A stretch of DNA of 64,000 nucleotides from Pseudophaeobacter sp. EL27 (GTDB lineage Bacteria; Pseudomonadota; Alphaproteobacteria; Rhodobacterales; Rhodobacteraceae): assembly GCF_900313025.1 (NCBI RefSeq), contig NZ_OMPQ01000009.1, positions 202,072 through 266,071 on the forward strand, in the 5' to 3' direction. Positions 48,171 through 57,510 of this stretch are shown piece by piece (positions within the stretch are counted from its first letter, which is position 1; the number at the start of each line of letters is the position of its first letter). The notes beneath the pieces were generated by a model, which made no database searches, was not told where the DNA came from, and worked only from the letters and a program-made list of their open reading frames with translations. The position numbers and the translations under genes are program-made.

Positions 48171-49091
48171 CTAATCCAGGCCAACAAGGCTTCGGATGTC
48201 AGCGGGGGAGGCGCCGTCTTGTCTGTATTTGGCAATTGCGCGAGCGTCATCGCGTTTGGCGAGGCGTTTGCCTGTCTCATCGCGGACCAGACTGTGGTGG
48301 TGGTAGGTTGGATGTGGAAGGTTCAACAGGGCCTGAAGCAATATATGTATCCGCGTTGCTTCAAAGAGATCCTGACCCCGAATGACGTGGTTCACGCCCT
48401 GGGCCGCATCGTCCAACACCACAGATAGATGGTAGGAGGTTCCCATGCCGCGCCTGGAAAGAACAACATCGCCGATGGTTTTAACCATGTTATCTTGTGT
48501 GAATTCAACGAGACCCCGTTCGCCATTTGGTCCGGTTCCAGTCTCCAGAAAACTGCCAAAGCTAGCAAAAGGTTTTCCGGGCACTATGCGATTCTGAAAC
48601 AGGCTGGGCACCATGCCGATCGCTTTTTCCATATCGAGCCTAAGGGGAACATTTTGAGGGCGTTGGTGCTGATCAGAAAAGACCTGTTCCCACGGCCCCC
48701 GGCATGTTCCGGGGTAGATTACCCCGTCTGGCCCCAGCAGAGGCGAACCTTCCTGCGGGGCGGCAGCTGCGGCGGCGATGTCTTTACGATTGCAGGTGCA
48801 GGGGTAGAGGAGACCCAACTGCCACAGACGGTCCAGAGCCTGATCGTAGATTGACTGGCGCTCTGACTGGCGCATTACCGGTTTGGGCCACCACAATCCA
48901 AGCCATTCCAGATCTTCATAGATCTGTGCTTCCCACTGAGGGCGTGCACGAGATTGGTCAATGTCTTCGATCCGTAGCAGAAATCCCCCCCCCTCAGCCA
49001 TGGCCTTGTCATAGGCCAGCAGGGCGGAATAGGCGTGGCCCAGGTGTAAAGGGCCAGTGGGTGAGGGGGCAAAGCGGGTGATGAAAGTCAC
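48171..49091 (-). CDS. gluQ: Glutamyl-Q tRNA(Asp) synthetase
   Basis: 306 residues, much shorter than GluRS because the anticodon-binding domain is absent. TRFAPSPTGPLHLGHAYSALL holds the HIGH-type motif, LLRIEDIDQSRA follows, and the zinc site is YPCTCNRKD with YPGTCR. The KMSKS-type loop is GKRLAKRDD. It attaches glutamate to queuosine at position 34 of tRNA-Asp. A 23-base gap separates it from trmFO upstream on the same strand. Confidence 0.93.
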   Translation of the reverse strand: MTFITRFAPSPTGPLHLGHAYSALLAYDKAMAEGGGFLLRIEDIDQSRARPQWEAQIYEDLEWLGLWWPKPVMRQSERQSIYDQALDRLWQLGLLYPCTCNRKDIAAAAAAPQEGSPLLGPDGVIYPGTCRGPWEQVFSDQHQRPQNVPLRLDMEKAIGMVPSLFQNRIVPGKPFASFGSFLETGTGPNGERGLVEFTQDNMVKTIGDVVLSRRGMGTSYHLSVVLDDAAQGVNHVIRGQDLFEATRIHILLQALLNLPHPTYHHHSLVRDETGKRLAKRDDARAIAKYRQDGASPADIRSLVGLD

Positions 49092-49114
49092 GGGATCTGC
49101 CCCCTTGAAGTCGT

Positions 49115-50458
49115 TCAGGCGAAGTTTTCCAGCCAGCTGGTCCAGGCCGTTTTTGCTCGATCAGTATAGGCTTTGTAGCGATCCTTGCGGCCGCGACGCC
49201 CCCCTTTGAGACCCTCAACCGGTTGGAACAGGCCAAAATTGACATTCATCGGCTGGAAGGTCTTGGCCTCGGCACCGCCGGTGATGTGATGGATCAGCGC
49301 CCCCATGGCGCTGTCTTGCGGTACCTGGGGCAGTTCCAACCCGAGGATCTCGGCGGCGGCCAAGCGGCCGGCCAGCAGCCCCATGGCGGCGCTTTCAACA
49401 TAGCCCTCGACGCCGGTGATCTGACCAGCAAAGCGCAGATGTGGCTGGGATTTCAACCGCATCTGGTGATCGAGCAGGGTGGGCGAGTTGAGGAAGGTAT
49501 TGCGGTGAATGCCCCCAAGCCGGGCAAAGCTGGCATTTTCCAATCCGGGGATCATCTTGAAGACCTCGGTCTGGGCGCCATATTTCATCTTGGTCTGGAA
49601 GCCGACGATATTGAACAGAGTGCCAAGAGCGTTGTCGCGGCGCAGCTGCACCACGGCATAGGCTTTTTCCTCTGGCTTGTGCGGATTGGTCAGGCCCACA
49701 GGTTTCATCGGGCCAAAGCGCAGGGTTTCGCGACCGCGCTCAGCCATGACCTCGATTGGCAGGCAGCCGTCGAAATAGCCGGCGGTCTCGCCTTCGTGAA
49801 ACTCGGTCTTGTCTGCGGTCAGCAGCGCGTCGATGAAAGCCTCATACTGCTCTTTGGTCATCGGGCAGTTGAGGTAGGCGGTGCGCTCTTCTTCGGTTTC
49901 ACCCTTGTCATAGCGTGACTGCATCCATGCCTGCGACATGTCGATGCTCTCAGCATAGATGATCGGTGCGATGGCATCAAAGAAGGCCAGAGCCTCGGCG
50001 CCAGTCTCAGCCTGAATGGCCTGGCCGAGGGTGCTAGAGGTCAAAGGGCCGGTGGCAAAGATCCAGTGGCCCTCTTCGGGCAGGGCGGTGATTTCCTCGT
50101 AGGAAACTGTGATATTGGGATGGGCTTTCAGCTTGGCGGTTACCGTTTCAGCAAAGGGATCGCGATCCACAGCCAGGGCGCCGCCGGCGGGCAGACGGTG
50201 TTCTTCGGCTGTGGCCATGATCACGCCATTTGCGGCGCGCATTTCCCAGTGCAGCAGGCCGACAGCGTTTTGCTCGTCATCGTCTGAGCGAAAGGAGTTG
50301 GAGCAGACCATCTCGCCCAGATTGCCGGTCTGATGGGCAAAGGTTTCCACTTTGGGTCGCATCTCGTGGATCACCACTTTAACGCCCATGTTCGCAGCCT
50401 GCCATGCCGCCTCGGACCCGGCCATGCCGCCGCCCACGATATTCAATGTCTCTGTCAT
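49115..50458 (-). CDS. trmFO: Folate/FAD-dependent tRNA (uracil-54) methyltransferase
   Basis: 447 residues from [20 protein letters not shown]; a TTG three codons upstream is a weaker start. The FAD-binding Rossmann motif [11 protein letters not shown] opens the protein, [13 protein letters not shown] carries the family-specific cysteine and [10 protein letters not shown] is near the C-terminus. It makes ribothymidine at position 54 using methylene-tetrahydrofolate. It forms a small tRNA-modification pair with gluQ. Confidence 0.94.
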   Translation of the reverse strand: MTETLNIVGGGMAGSEAAWQAANMGVKVVIHEMRPKVETFAHQTGNLGEMVCSNSFRSDDDEQNAVGLLHWEMRAANGVIMATAEEHRLPAGGALAVDRDPFAETVTAKLKAHPNITVSYEEITALPEEGHWIFATGPLTSSTLGQAIQAETGAEALAFFDAIAPIIYAESIDMSQAWMQSRYDKGETEEERTAYLNCPMTKEQYEAFIDALLTADKTEFHEGETAGYFDGCLPIEVMAERGRETLRFGPMKPVGLTNPHKPEEKAYAVVQLRRDNALGTLFNIVGFQTKMKYGAQTEVFKMIPGLENASFARLGGIHRNTFLNSPTLLDHQMRLKSQPHLRFAGQITGVEGYVESAAMGLLAGRLAAAEILGLELPQVPQDSAMGALIHHITGGAEAKTFQPMNVNFGLFQPVEGLKGGRRGRKDRYKAYTDRAKTAWTSWLENFA

Positions 50459-50718
50459 GAGGGGCAAATAGGGCAGAGCGCGCCCTTAAGCAATATTGCA
50501 TGGCGCCAAATGTGGCAGCAAAGGGGCACAATCGGGCAAAGATGGCAGCGGTAGATTGCCAGCCCCAAGCCCGTTTTCCGTCAGAGGACAAACCGCAGGA
50601 GTTTAAGGGTGGGCAACAGTCGGGCCCAAATCAGGGCATCGTTTCTGTTTTTTGCGCAATGCAACGGGCGCGCGGGTCATATCGATCCAAAGTCGCGCAA
50701 TTGATCTGTAGGGGAGGG

Positions 50719-50800
50719 AATTTGGGGCCGCTGCGCGGGAATGTCACCCGGGGAGAGAGATTCCCGGTTGGAGGGACCTTCCGCTGCAGCGGCCCAAATT
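50719..50800. other. Long imperfect hairpin, candidate structured RNA
   Basis: Arms at 50719-50738 and 50781-50800 pair over about 19 of 20 bases with one bulge each; inside, CCGGG-N9-TCCCGG forms a second stem at 50748-50766. There is no T-run. It could be a non-coding RNA domain, a leader or a repeat element. The rest of the 50459-50933 gap shows no supported gene; a 121-codon plus frame there lacks coding character and any domain. Confidence 0.35.
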
Positions 50801-50933
50801 GTGTCGGTGTTAGGACCTGTGTCGTAACCCGTGCCCAATCTTTGCCATTATCTTGCCCCGATTAAAAGGCCTGATATAGAAACAATAAATCCGTAATGGT
50901 AAACAAAGCCTAAAATTTTCCGAAAAATTTCGA

Positions 50934-51716
50934 TTATTCCCAATCCGGGCTACGTTTTTCGATAAAGGCCTGCATACCTTCAACAGTGTCGGGCTGCATC
51001 AGATTGGTGACAATGACCTCGCTGGTATAGGCATAGGCCGCGTCGATTGGCATCTGGAGTTGCTGGTAATAGGCCTCTTTGCCAACCTTCACGGCGGCGC
51101 CGAGTTTTGAGGCGATCGTGTCGGCCATGGCGCGGGTCTCGGCTTCCAGTTGTTCTGCGGGGACCGCACGGTTGATTAGCCCCAGTTCCGCAGCGCGCGG
51201 CGCGGACATGAACTCTCCGGTGGTGAGCAGTTCAAAGGCATGTTTGCGCGGGATATTGCGCGACAGGGCCACCATGGGGGTAGAACAGAACAACCCGATA
51301 TTGACCCCATTGACACCAAATCGGCAGTCCTCGCTGGCAATTGCCAGATCACAAGAGGCCACTAGCTGGCAACCAGCGGCAGTGGCAATGCCATGAACCT
51401 GGGCAATCACCGGCTGCGGCAGGCGTTGCAATCCCAGCATCACAGAGGTGCAGCGGGCAAAAAGGCCCTCAAAATAGGCGCGCCCCTTGTCCTCGCTATC
51501 GCGTCCGGCTGTCATCTGGCGAATGTCATGACCGGCGCAGAAGGCTTTGCCGTTGCCGGACAGGACCACCGCCTTGATGCTGCTGTCATCTTTCAGGGCA
51601 TCGATCTGCGCCTGCAGGGCCTCCAGCATCTCGTCCGACAGGGCGTTCAGCCGCTCAGGTGCATTCATCTGTAGATGGGCCACCGCATTTTTGTCGTGAC
51701 GTTCCAGAATTGCCAT
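50934..51716 (-). CDS. Enoyl-CoA hydratase/isomerase family protein
   Basis: 260 residues, crotonase fold. The oxyanion-hole segments are visible (LSGNGKAFCAGHDIRQM at about 52-68; IATAAGCQLVASCDLAIAS at about 109-128), followed by the catalytic region FGVNGVNIGLF and a DTVEGMQAFIEKRSPDW end. GHDI resembles the ECHDC3-like group. Substrate not assignable. It is divergent from the thioesterase gene 58 bases away, hinting at a shared acyl-CoA role. Confidence 0.9.
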   Translation of the reverse strand: MAILERHDKNAVAHLQMNAPERLNALSDEMLEALQAQIDALKDDSSIKAVVLSGNGKAFCAGHDIRQMTAGRDSEDKGRAYFEGLFARCTSVMLGLQRLPQPVIAQVHGIATAAGCQLVASCDLAIASEDCRFGVNGVNIGLFCSTPMVALSRNIPRKHAFELLTTGEFMSAPRAAELGLINRAVPAEQLEAETRAMADTIASKLGAAVKVGKEAYYQQLQMPIDAAYAYTSEVIVTNLMQPDTVEGMQAFIEKRSPDWE

Positions 51717-51774
51717 CTTGCTCTCCTCCTAGGTTATGGGTGAATTCTAGGGCGCAAAGAGGGAGAGGAAAAGC

Positions 51775-52197
51775 ATGGGTTTGGCATTCGATGTCGCAGG
51801 GCTAGAGGCCTATATGGGTGAAATATTTCCGCAAGTGGCGGATGATTTTGCCATTGATGCCCTATCGATGGAGGGGATCACCATGCGCCTGAAAGTGGCT
51901 GAGCGCCATCTGCGCCCCGGTGGGACGGTTTCTGGCCCGTCGATGTTTGCCCTGGCAGATGTCACCGTCTATGCGCTGGTGCTGTCGCGCCTTGGCACCA
52001 AGGCGCTGGCGGTGACCACCAATTGCTCGCTGGATTTTATGCGCAAGCCTGAGTCCGGGCGCGATATTATTGCCAAAGGCCAGCTGCTGAAACTGGGGCG
52101 CAGCCTGGCGGTGGGCGATGTGCATATGTTCTCGCAAGGATCGGATAAGCTGGTGGCGCGCTCCACCATGACCTATTCGATCCCACCGGAGCGCTAA
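51775..52197 (+). CDS. PaaI-type hot-dog thioesterase
   Basis: 140 residues. The hot-dog helix region VSGPSMFALADVTVYALVLSRLG and the strand TTNCSLDFMRKPE match the PaaI/4HBT_2 family that cleaves acyl-CoA esters. A likely catalytic Asp is in ALADVTVY. It ends with a 4-base overlap onto the convergent psd gene. Paired with the divergent enoyl-CoA hydratase it may help clear acyl-CoA intermediates. Confidence 0.85.
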   Translation: MGLAFDVAGLEAYMGEIFPQVADDFAIDALSMEGITMRLKVAERHLRPGGTVSGPSMFALADVTVYALVLSRLGTKALAVTTNCSLDFMRKPESGRDIIAKGQLLKLGRSLAVGDVHMFSQGSDKLVARSTMTYSIPPER

Positions 52198-53087
52198 GCG
52201 ATAGCTGTTGCCAAGGGCTGGCCGACCTTCACCAGGGTTTCGCGCCCCTGCGCACTGTTGGCCACAAGATCCTCGCTGAAGCTAATCTGACCGGGCTGAA
52301 ACACCACCACGACGGTGGAGCCGCCAAATTTGAAATAGCCCTTTTCCTGCATCTTGCTGACGGGGCCCGATGAGGTGGTGTTGATGATGGATCCGACCCC
52401 AAAGGCGCCAACTTCCGAAAAGCAGTAGGTGCCGATTTTGTCGTTTTTGATCAGCGTGTTGCAGCGCTTGTTTTCGCCAAAAACATCGGGCCCAGCACCC
52501 AGGGCAATGGGGTTGACGGAATGCAGCGCGCCGGGGATGTCTTGCGTCGTTTCAATCTGACCTGAGGCGGGAAAGTGATAGCGGTGGTAATCAGCAGGGC
52601 AGAGCCGCACAATCGCCAATGCACCGCCCAGGAATTGCTCCGAGAACCCGGGCAGCATTGAGGTGATCGACATCGGATGACCTTTGACCGGCACAAAGGC
52701 GTCCCCGTCTAGCTTGGGAAAGACCAGGACCCGGCCATCCGCCGGGGAAATGATCTCGTTTGGGTCCTCCGAAAAGGGGCGCGCCTCGGGTTTGAGGTGA
52801 CGGGCAAAGAAATCATTAAACGAACTGTAGTCTGCGGCGGGTCTCTGGGCTTCATCCATATCAATGGAAAGCTCATCAATCACAGCCTTGATCTTGCCGC
52901 GCGACAGGGTGCTGTCATACCACAGGCCAAACAACCGGCTCATGAGGGGGGAGCGAAACAGCAGACGTTCCACCAGGCTGGAGCTGGCGTCCTGATAGGC
53001 CCAGCGAATCCATTTCTCACCAAGGATGACCTCGTCAAAAAACTGGCCTGTGTCCCGGTTGACCACTTGAATGGGGGTGTTTTGCAT
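52194..53087 (-). CDS. psd: Phosphatidylserine decarboxylase proenzyme
   Basis: 297 residues, normal for the longer bacterial proenzyme. SFNDFFARHLKPEARPF, SPADGRVLVFP, YHRYHFPASG and the self-cleavage segment KFGGSTVVVVFQPGQ (GST with the pyruvoyl-forming Ser near residue 254) are visible. It makes phosphatidylethanolamine at the inner membrane. It is transcribed away from the ABC transporter operon across about 260 bases. Confidence 0.94.
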   Translation of the reverse strand: MQNTPIQVVNRDTGQFFDEVILGEKWIRWAYQDASSSLVERLLFRSPLMSRLFGLWYDSTLSRGKIKAVIDELSIDMDEAQRPAADYSSFNDFFARHLKPEARPFSEDPNEIISPADGRVLVFPKLDGDAFVPVKGHPMSITSMLPGFSEQFLGGALAIVRLCPADYHRYHFPASGQIETTQDIPGALHSVNPIALGAGPDVFGENKRCNTLIKNDKIGTYCFSEVGAFGVGSIINTTSSGPVSKMQEKGYFKFGGSTVVVVFQPGQISFSEDLVANSAQGRETLVKVGQPLATAIA

Positions 53088-53346
53088 GGGATCCGCCTTG
53101 CTTTGCCTTACCCCTCGCCGCCTAACAGAGGCAGCGGCTGGGTCTCAAGGGGATTTTGGCGCGCGAGGCCTGCCTAAGGCTGGGAGCTTGGCGGTGAGTA
53201 TAGATTTTAGCAATAATTATCATTCCCGTTATCTGTTTGTCCAATGGGTGCGTGCTGTGCAAGCGTCTCTTCGTAGATGCCAAGGGGCCAAGGCGGAGGC
53301 CGCTACGCCCTGAGAGAGCTAATCAGAACCGACAAAGGAGTGACCC

Positions 53347-54129
53347 ATGACATCGCGTAGAACGCTTTTGAAAACCACATTGGCTGCAGGGCTTGCGCTG
53401 GCCACCAGCCTGACAACTGCCAGCTTTGCAATGGCCGAAGAACTGAGCAAGATTAAAGAAGACGGCGTTATCCGCATCGCCATGAGCGGCGCTTACCCTC
53501 CCTTCAATTTTGTCAACGACAGCAATGAGGTCGTGGGCTTTGACCCGGCCGTGGGCGCCGAGATCGCCAAGCGTATGGGTGTTGAAGTTGAAATCGTCAC
53601 CACAGCCTGGGACGGTATCATTGGTGGTCTGTTGGCCAACAAATACGACGCCATCGTCGGCTCCATGTCGATTACTGAGGAACGCCAGCAGGTGGTTGAT
53701 TTTGTTGGCCCCTATTACACCACCAAACGTGCCATCTTTGCCAAGCCCGGCGGCATCACTTCGGCGGCTGCTTTGGGCGAAGCCAAGGTTGGTCTGACAC
53801 TGGGTGAAACCCATGAGGCCTGGGCCCGTGAAATGGGCTACGACGTGCGCACCTATAAAGGCCTGCCGGAACTGCTGCTGGAGCTGGAGCACGGTCGTGT
53901 TGATGTCATCGTCAACGACTCGATTGCGGCCATCCTAGCGATGAAAGAAACCGGTCAGGACTATGTCATGATCACCGATTTTGAGACCGAAGAATTCGGC
54001 GCTGGCATCGCCATCCGCAAAGGCAACCCAGAGCTGGCCGCGGCTATGCAGGGCGCGCTGGACGCGATGATGGAAGATGGCACCTATCTTGAGATTGCCA
54101 ACAAGTGGGTTGGCGGCGACATTCGCTAA
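53347..54129 (+). CDS. Amino-acid ABC transporter substrate-binding protein (family 3)
   Basis: 260 residues. A signal peptide (SRRTLLKTTLAAGLALATSLT, cleavage near AMA-E, about residue 30) is followed by an SBP_bac_3 domain: IRIAMSGAYPPFNFVNDSNEVVGFDPAVGAEIAKRMG, DGIIGGLLANKYDAIVGSMSITEERQQVVDF. The Arg in ITEERQ is the residue that holds an alpha-amino-acid carboxylate in this family, so the ligand probably has one. It is the first gene of a four-gene importer. Confidence 0.93.
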   Translation: MTSRRTLLKTTLAAGLALATSLTTASFAMAEELSKIKEDGVIRIAMSGAYPPFNFVNDSNEVVGFDPAVGAEIAKRMGVEVEIVTTAWDGIIGGLLANKYDAIVGSMSITEERQQVVDFVGPYYTTKRAIFAKPGGITSAAALGEAKVGLTLGETHEAWAREMGYDVRTYKGLPELLLELEHGRVDVIVNDSIAAILAMKETGQDYVMITDFETEEFGAGIAIRKGNPELAAAMQGALDAMMEDGTYLEIANKWVGGDIR

Positions 54130-54144
54130 ACCAATCAAGACCCG

Positions 54145-54189
54145 GCCCCGCTCAGGTTTCTCTGCGAGACACCAGGGCGGGGCTGTTTT
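54145..54189 (+). terminator. Intercistronic hairpin after the binding-protein gene
   Basis: GCCCCGC-N25-GCGGGGC followed by TGTTTTA. Such partial terminators or mRNA stabilisers behind binding-protein genes let that protein be made in excess of the permeases. Confidence 0.5.
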
Positions 54190-54255
54190 AAGCGCGGCGG
54201 CTTTGCACTATCAGCGGGGCACTAATACAAGCGCGGTTCGAGGAGACAGACGACA

Positions 54256-54903
54256 GTGGATTATGCCTTGATGCAACGGGTCTTTCCCTTCTTTCTGGAA
54301 GCGGCCTGGATAACCATAGTGTTGTCGGTGCTCACCGCCATTCTGGGCCTGACCTGCGCCATGTTGGGCACCGCTGCGCGACTGTCGCGTTTCCGGGGTC
54401 TGCGTTTCCTTGGGGCTGCCTATGTCAGTGTGTTCCGGGGCACGCCGGCGCTGATCCAGCTGTTTATTCTCTACTTTGGTGGTCCGCAGATTGGCATCCA
54501 ATTGGATGCCTTTGAGGCCGGGGTCATCGGATTGGGGGTCAATGTTGGCGCCTACATGACTGAAACCATGCGCGGCGCCATCATTTCCGTCGACAAGGGG
54601 CAGGGCGAGGCCGCCCGCACCCTCGGGATGAGCAACTGGCAGGCCATGCGCAATGTGATACTGCCACAGGCCATGCGCCTGATGATCCGCCCATTAGGGG
54701 TGAACCTCAATACCCTGATCAAAAGCACAGCACTTGTGGCGGCCATTTCGGTGGTCGAGCTGACCTATACCGCGCAGCGCTACATTGGCTCCACCTATAA
54801 ACCGTTCGAGATGTTCCTGATTGCCGGGCTTTTGTACATGATCATCATCTATGTTGTCGGACTGGCCGTGGCCTGGGCCGACCGCAAAGCCCGCCTGAAT
54901 TGA
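54256..54903 (+). CDS. Amino-acid ABC transporter permease 1
   Basis: 215 residues from a GTG (GGAGA upstream). HisM/GlnP-type permease: five hydrophobic segments with the EAA loop GQGEAARTLGMSNWQAMRNVILPQAMRLMIRPLG at about 115-150 and FRGTPALIQLFILYFGG near residue 60. It forms the channel with the next gene's product. Confidence 0.92.
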   Translation: MDYALMQRVFPFFLEAAWITIVLSVLTAILGLTCAMLGTAARLSRFRGLRFLGAAYVSVFRGTPALIQLFILYFGGPQIGIQLDAFEAGVIGLGVNVGAYMTETMRGAIISVDKGQGEAARTLGMSNWQAMRNVILPQAMRLMIRPLGVNLNTLIKSTALVAAISVVELTYTAQRYIGSTYKPFEMFLIAGLLYMIIIYVVGLAVAWADRKARLN

Positions 54904-54921
54904 TCGGGGAAAGGACACGCC

Positions 54922-55578
54922 ATGGGACTCGATTTTAGCGTCATTCCAAAATACCTCGACATCGTGCTGCTGGGCGCGCTCTGGACCATTGCCATCACGC
55001 TGGGGGCGGCCATTGTCAGCTTCTTTGGGGGCATCTTGCTGGCGGTGATCGCGCTTTATGCGCCGCCGGTGGTGCGCTGGCCGTTTCGTGCCTTTTCCTT
55101 TCTGTTTCTGGGCACGCCGCTGCTGCTGCAGCTGTTCCTGATCTATTTTGGCCTGGTACAGATTGGCATCGATGTGCCAGCCTTCGTGGCCGGGGTGATC
55201 GGGTTGGGGCTGCATTTTGCGGTCTATAATTCAGAGCTGTTCCAGACCAGCATTCTGGCCGTCGACAAGGGCCAGATCGAGGCCGCCCGCACCCTGGGCC
55301 TGTCGCGGATGCAGGCGCTGCGCAAGGTGGTGGTGCCGCAGGCGGTGCGCGATGTGATCCCGCCGATTGGCAACAATATGATCGCGCTCTTGAAAGACTC
55401 CGCGCTGGTCTCGGTCATTGGCGTCTCCGAGCTGACCTTGTCCGCCCAGCGGGCCATTGGGAGCACCTATCGCCCCTTTGAATTCTACGTCCTGGTGGCG
55501 GCGATCTACTACATTATCAACCTTGGCATGGAGGCCGTCTTGCGCCGCGTGGAACGCCGCATTCAGGCTTCAAAATGA
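54922..55578 (+). CDS. Amino-acid ABC transporter permease 2
   Basis: 218 residues. Same family as its neighbour, with [19 protein letters not shown] and the EAA loop [36 protein letters not shown]. Paired polar-amino-acid permeases encoded in tandem are normal for this transporter class. Its stop overlaps the earlier possible start of the ATPase gene. Confidence 0.92.
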   Translation: MGLDFSVIPKYLDIVLLGALWTIAITLGAAIVSFFGGILLAVIALYAPPVVRWPFRAFSFLFLGTPLLLQLFLIYFGLVQIGIDVPAFVAGVIGLGLHFAVYNSELFQTSILAVDKGQIEAARTLGLSRMQALRKVVVPQAVRDVIPPIGNNMIALLKDSALVSVIGVSELTLSAQRAIGSTYRPFEFYVLVAAIYYIINLGMEAVLRRVERRIQASK

Positions 55579-55595
55579 CCGGGCAGGAGAAAGAC

Positions 55596-56369
55596 ATGAG
55601 CGAGCAGAAACCCTTTATCGACATCCGCCACGCCAAGAAGAGCTTTGGCACCTTGGAAGTGCTGAAAGACATCAGCCTGCAGGTGGACCGCGGCCAGATC
55701 GTGGCCATCATCGGCCCCTCAGGGTCGGGTAAAAGCACCCTGCTGAGGGCGATCAATGATCTGGACCCACTGACGGGGGGCGAGATCTGGCTGGAGGACA
55801 AGCAGATCAACATGGATCTGCCGCACCGCCAATATGAGCGTCATATCAATGAGGTGCGCCAGGAAATTGGCATGGTTTTCCAGCACTTCAACCTGTTTCC
55901 TCACCTCAAGGTGCGTGAAAACGTGACCCTGGCGCCAAAGATGCTCAAAGGCCTGTCGGAGGCCGAGGCCAATGCCCTGGCAGAGGAGCAGCTGACCAAG
56001 GTCGGCATGATAGAGCGGATCGATTATTACCCCTCGCAGCTCTCGGGTGGACAGAAACAGCGGGTTGCCATTGCACGCGCTCTGGCGATGAAACCCAAGG
56101 TGATGCTGTTTGACGAGGCCACTTCGGCGCTGGACCCGGAACTGGTTGAAGAGGTCAATCTGGTGATGAAGCAACTCGCCGAAGAACATATGACCATGAT
56201 CATCGTCACTCATGAGATGGGCTTTGCCGAAAGTGTCTGTGATCGGGTCTTGTTTATGGATCAGGGCGTTGTGGTCGAAGAAGGCCCGCCCGAAGTGATC
56301 TTCCGCAACCCAAGGAATGAGCGGACCCAGAATTTCCTACGCAAGCACCTGGCGGGGCAGCAGGCCTAA
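55596..56369 (+). CDS. Amino-acid ABC transporter ATP-binding protein
   Basis: 257 residues from the ATG with AGGAG 8 bases upstream; an ATG seven codons earlier overlaps the permease stop. GlnQ/HisP type: Walker [17 protein letters not shown]-loop [18 protein letters not shown], signature [15 protein letters not shown], Walker [17 protein letters not shown] and the H-loop [14 protein letters not shown]. It energises the importer. It is convergent with the LysR gene. Confidence 0.95.
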   Translation: MSEQKPFIDIRHAKKSFGTLEVLKDISLQVDRGQIVAIIGPSGSGKSTLLRAINDLDPLTGGEIWLEDKQINMDLPHRQYERHINEVRQEIGMVFQHFNLFPHLKVRENVTLAPKMLKGLSEAEANALAEEQLTKVGMIERIDYYPSQLSGGQKQRVAIARALAMKPKVMLFDEATSALDPELVEEVNLVMKQLAEEHMTMIIVTHEMGFAESVCDRVLFMDQGVVVEEGPPEVIFRNPRNERTQNFLRKHLAGQQA

Positions 56370-56374
56370 AAGGC

Positions 56375-57343
56375 CTAGCTGTAGCTGCGCTGCTCGATCG
56401 GGGTTTCATCAATTGCGGCGATCAAGCGGTCGAGCAGGATCTGCTCGGCCCGGTTCTTGGTCGCGCTTTCGCTCCAGACCAGATAGACGTCGATGGGGGG
56501 CAGGTCCTCATAGGGGGGCACCTGCCAGAGCTGACCATCCCGGACATCGCGTTCGGCCACGTGGACTGGCAATGGTCCAACGCCCAGGCCAGATACGATC
56601 ATCCGGCGCACCTCCTCGAGGTGGCTCGAGACCCCGGTGATTTTTTGACCCAGGGCAGCCTGCGCTCGCATAACGGTGATCGGTTTCAAAACATCCTGCA
56701 GCCGATCAGTCTCAAAACTGACCGAAGAATGACCCTCCAGATCCGCAGTTGTCAGGTCGTCCCGTCCAAACAGCGGGTGTGGGGGGCCGCAGAACAGGCC
56801 AAAATACTCGCGAAATACCCGGCGGTATTCCAGGTTGGGATTGTGATCCCCGACCAGACAGATGGCAAAGGAGGCGCGTTTAGCGGCCACTTCGGCAATG
56901 GCCTTGGAGCTGGATAAGATATCAATCTTGAGCGTGGCCAGGGGGTGTTCGTGATGAAAGCCAGTCAGGGCCTGATCGATCAGTGGGCTGACAACATGGC
57001 TTGCCATGGCGATATGGACATGTCCACGGACATCATCGGTCATTTCCCGCATCAGGGTCGACAGGCGCAGCACCGAGCCATTGATTTCGACCGCCTCGCG
57101 ATACAGCAGACGCCCGGCTTCGGTCAGGGCATAATGGCCGGGGGAGCGGTTGATCAGCTTGCGGCCAACCCGATCTTCTAGCCGTTTTAAGGCCGTGGAA
57201 ACAGAGGGTTGCTTCAGCCTCAGTTGGCTGGCCGCATCGGTGATGGAATGGCTCTCAGCGAGTACCACAAAGGTGCGCAGCAGGTTCCAATCCAGCTCGC
57301 GGGCAATCCGTTCCGGCTCATAGTGGGGGTCGTCTTCCCGCAT
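56375..57343 (-). CDS. LysR-family transcriptional regulator
   Basis: 322 residues. The N-terminal winged helix-turn-helix (LLRTFVVLAESHSITDAASQLRLKQPSVSTALKRLEDRVGRKL) is at about 20-65, and a LysR substrate-binding domain fills the rest (HVHIAMASHVVSPLIDQALTGF). The gene lies between the importer and the catabolic operon and is divergent from the latter, so it probably controls both, with a degradation intermediate as co-inducer. Confidence 0.92.
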   Translation of the reverse strand: MREDDPHYEPERIARELDWNLLRTFVVLAESHSITDAASQLRLKQPSVSTALKRLEDRVGRKLINRSPGHYALTEAGRLLYREAVEINGSVLRLSTLMREMTDDVRGHVHIAMASHVVSPLIDQALTGFHHEHPLATLKIDILSSSKAIAEVAAKRASFAICLVGDHNPNLEYRRVFREYFGLFCGPPHPLFGRDDLTTADLEGHSSVSFETDRLQDVLKPITVMRAQAALGQKITGVSSHLEEVRRMIVSGLGVGPLPVHVAERDVRDGQLWQVPPYEDLPPIDVYLVWSESATKNRAEQILLDRLIAAIDETPIEQRSYS

Positions 57344-57356
57344 AGCTCATCTCTAT

Positions 57357-57383
57357 ATCAAGAATTCCAATTATCTATTTGAT
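57357..57383. promoter_or_regulatory. Candidate LysR site in the divergent region
   Basis: ATCAA-N17-TTGAT is a dyad with AT-rich centre, 14 bases before the LysR start codon on its strand. Divergent LysR genes often bind such a dyad near their own start. The arms are short. Confidence 0.3.
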
Positions 57384-57510
57384 CTATACTAGCGGCTCTC
57401 GCATGGTTCCTACAAGCCCGCATTCCGGCCACCAGCAGCTTTGCCGCAATCCAATTTGCGCCTGTATGTCTGGCCGGGTCAGCAAGGCGGCGACATATGG
57501 AAAGCAAAGA

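Noticed and set aside
50500-50865. 121-codon plus-strand frame in the trmFO gap
   Set aside because: Low-complexity composition without a domain, and it overlaps the strong hairpin; more likely non-coding.
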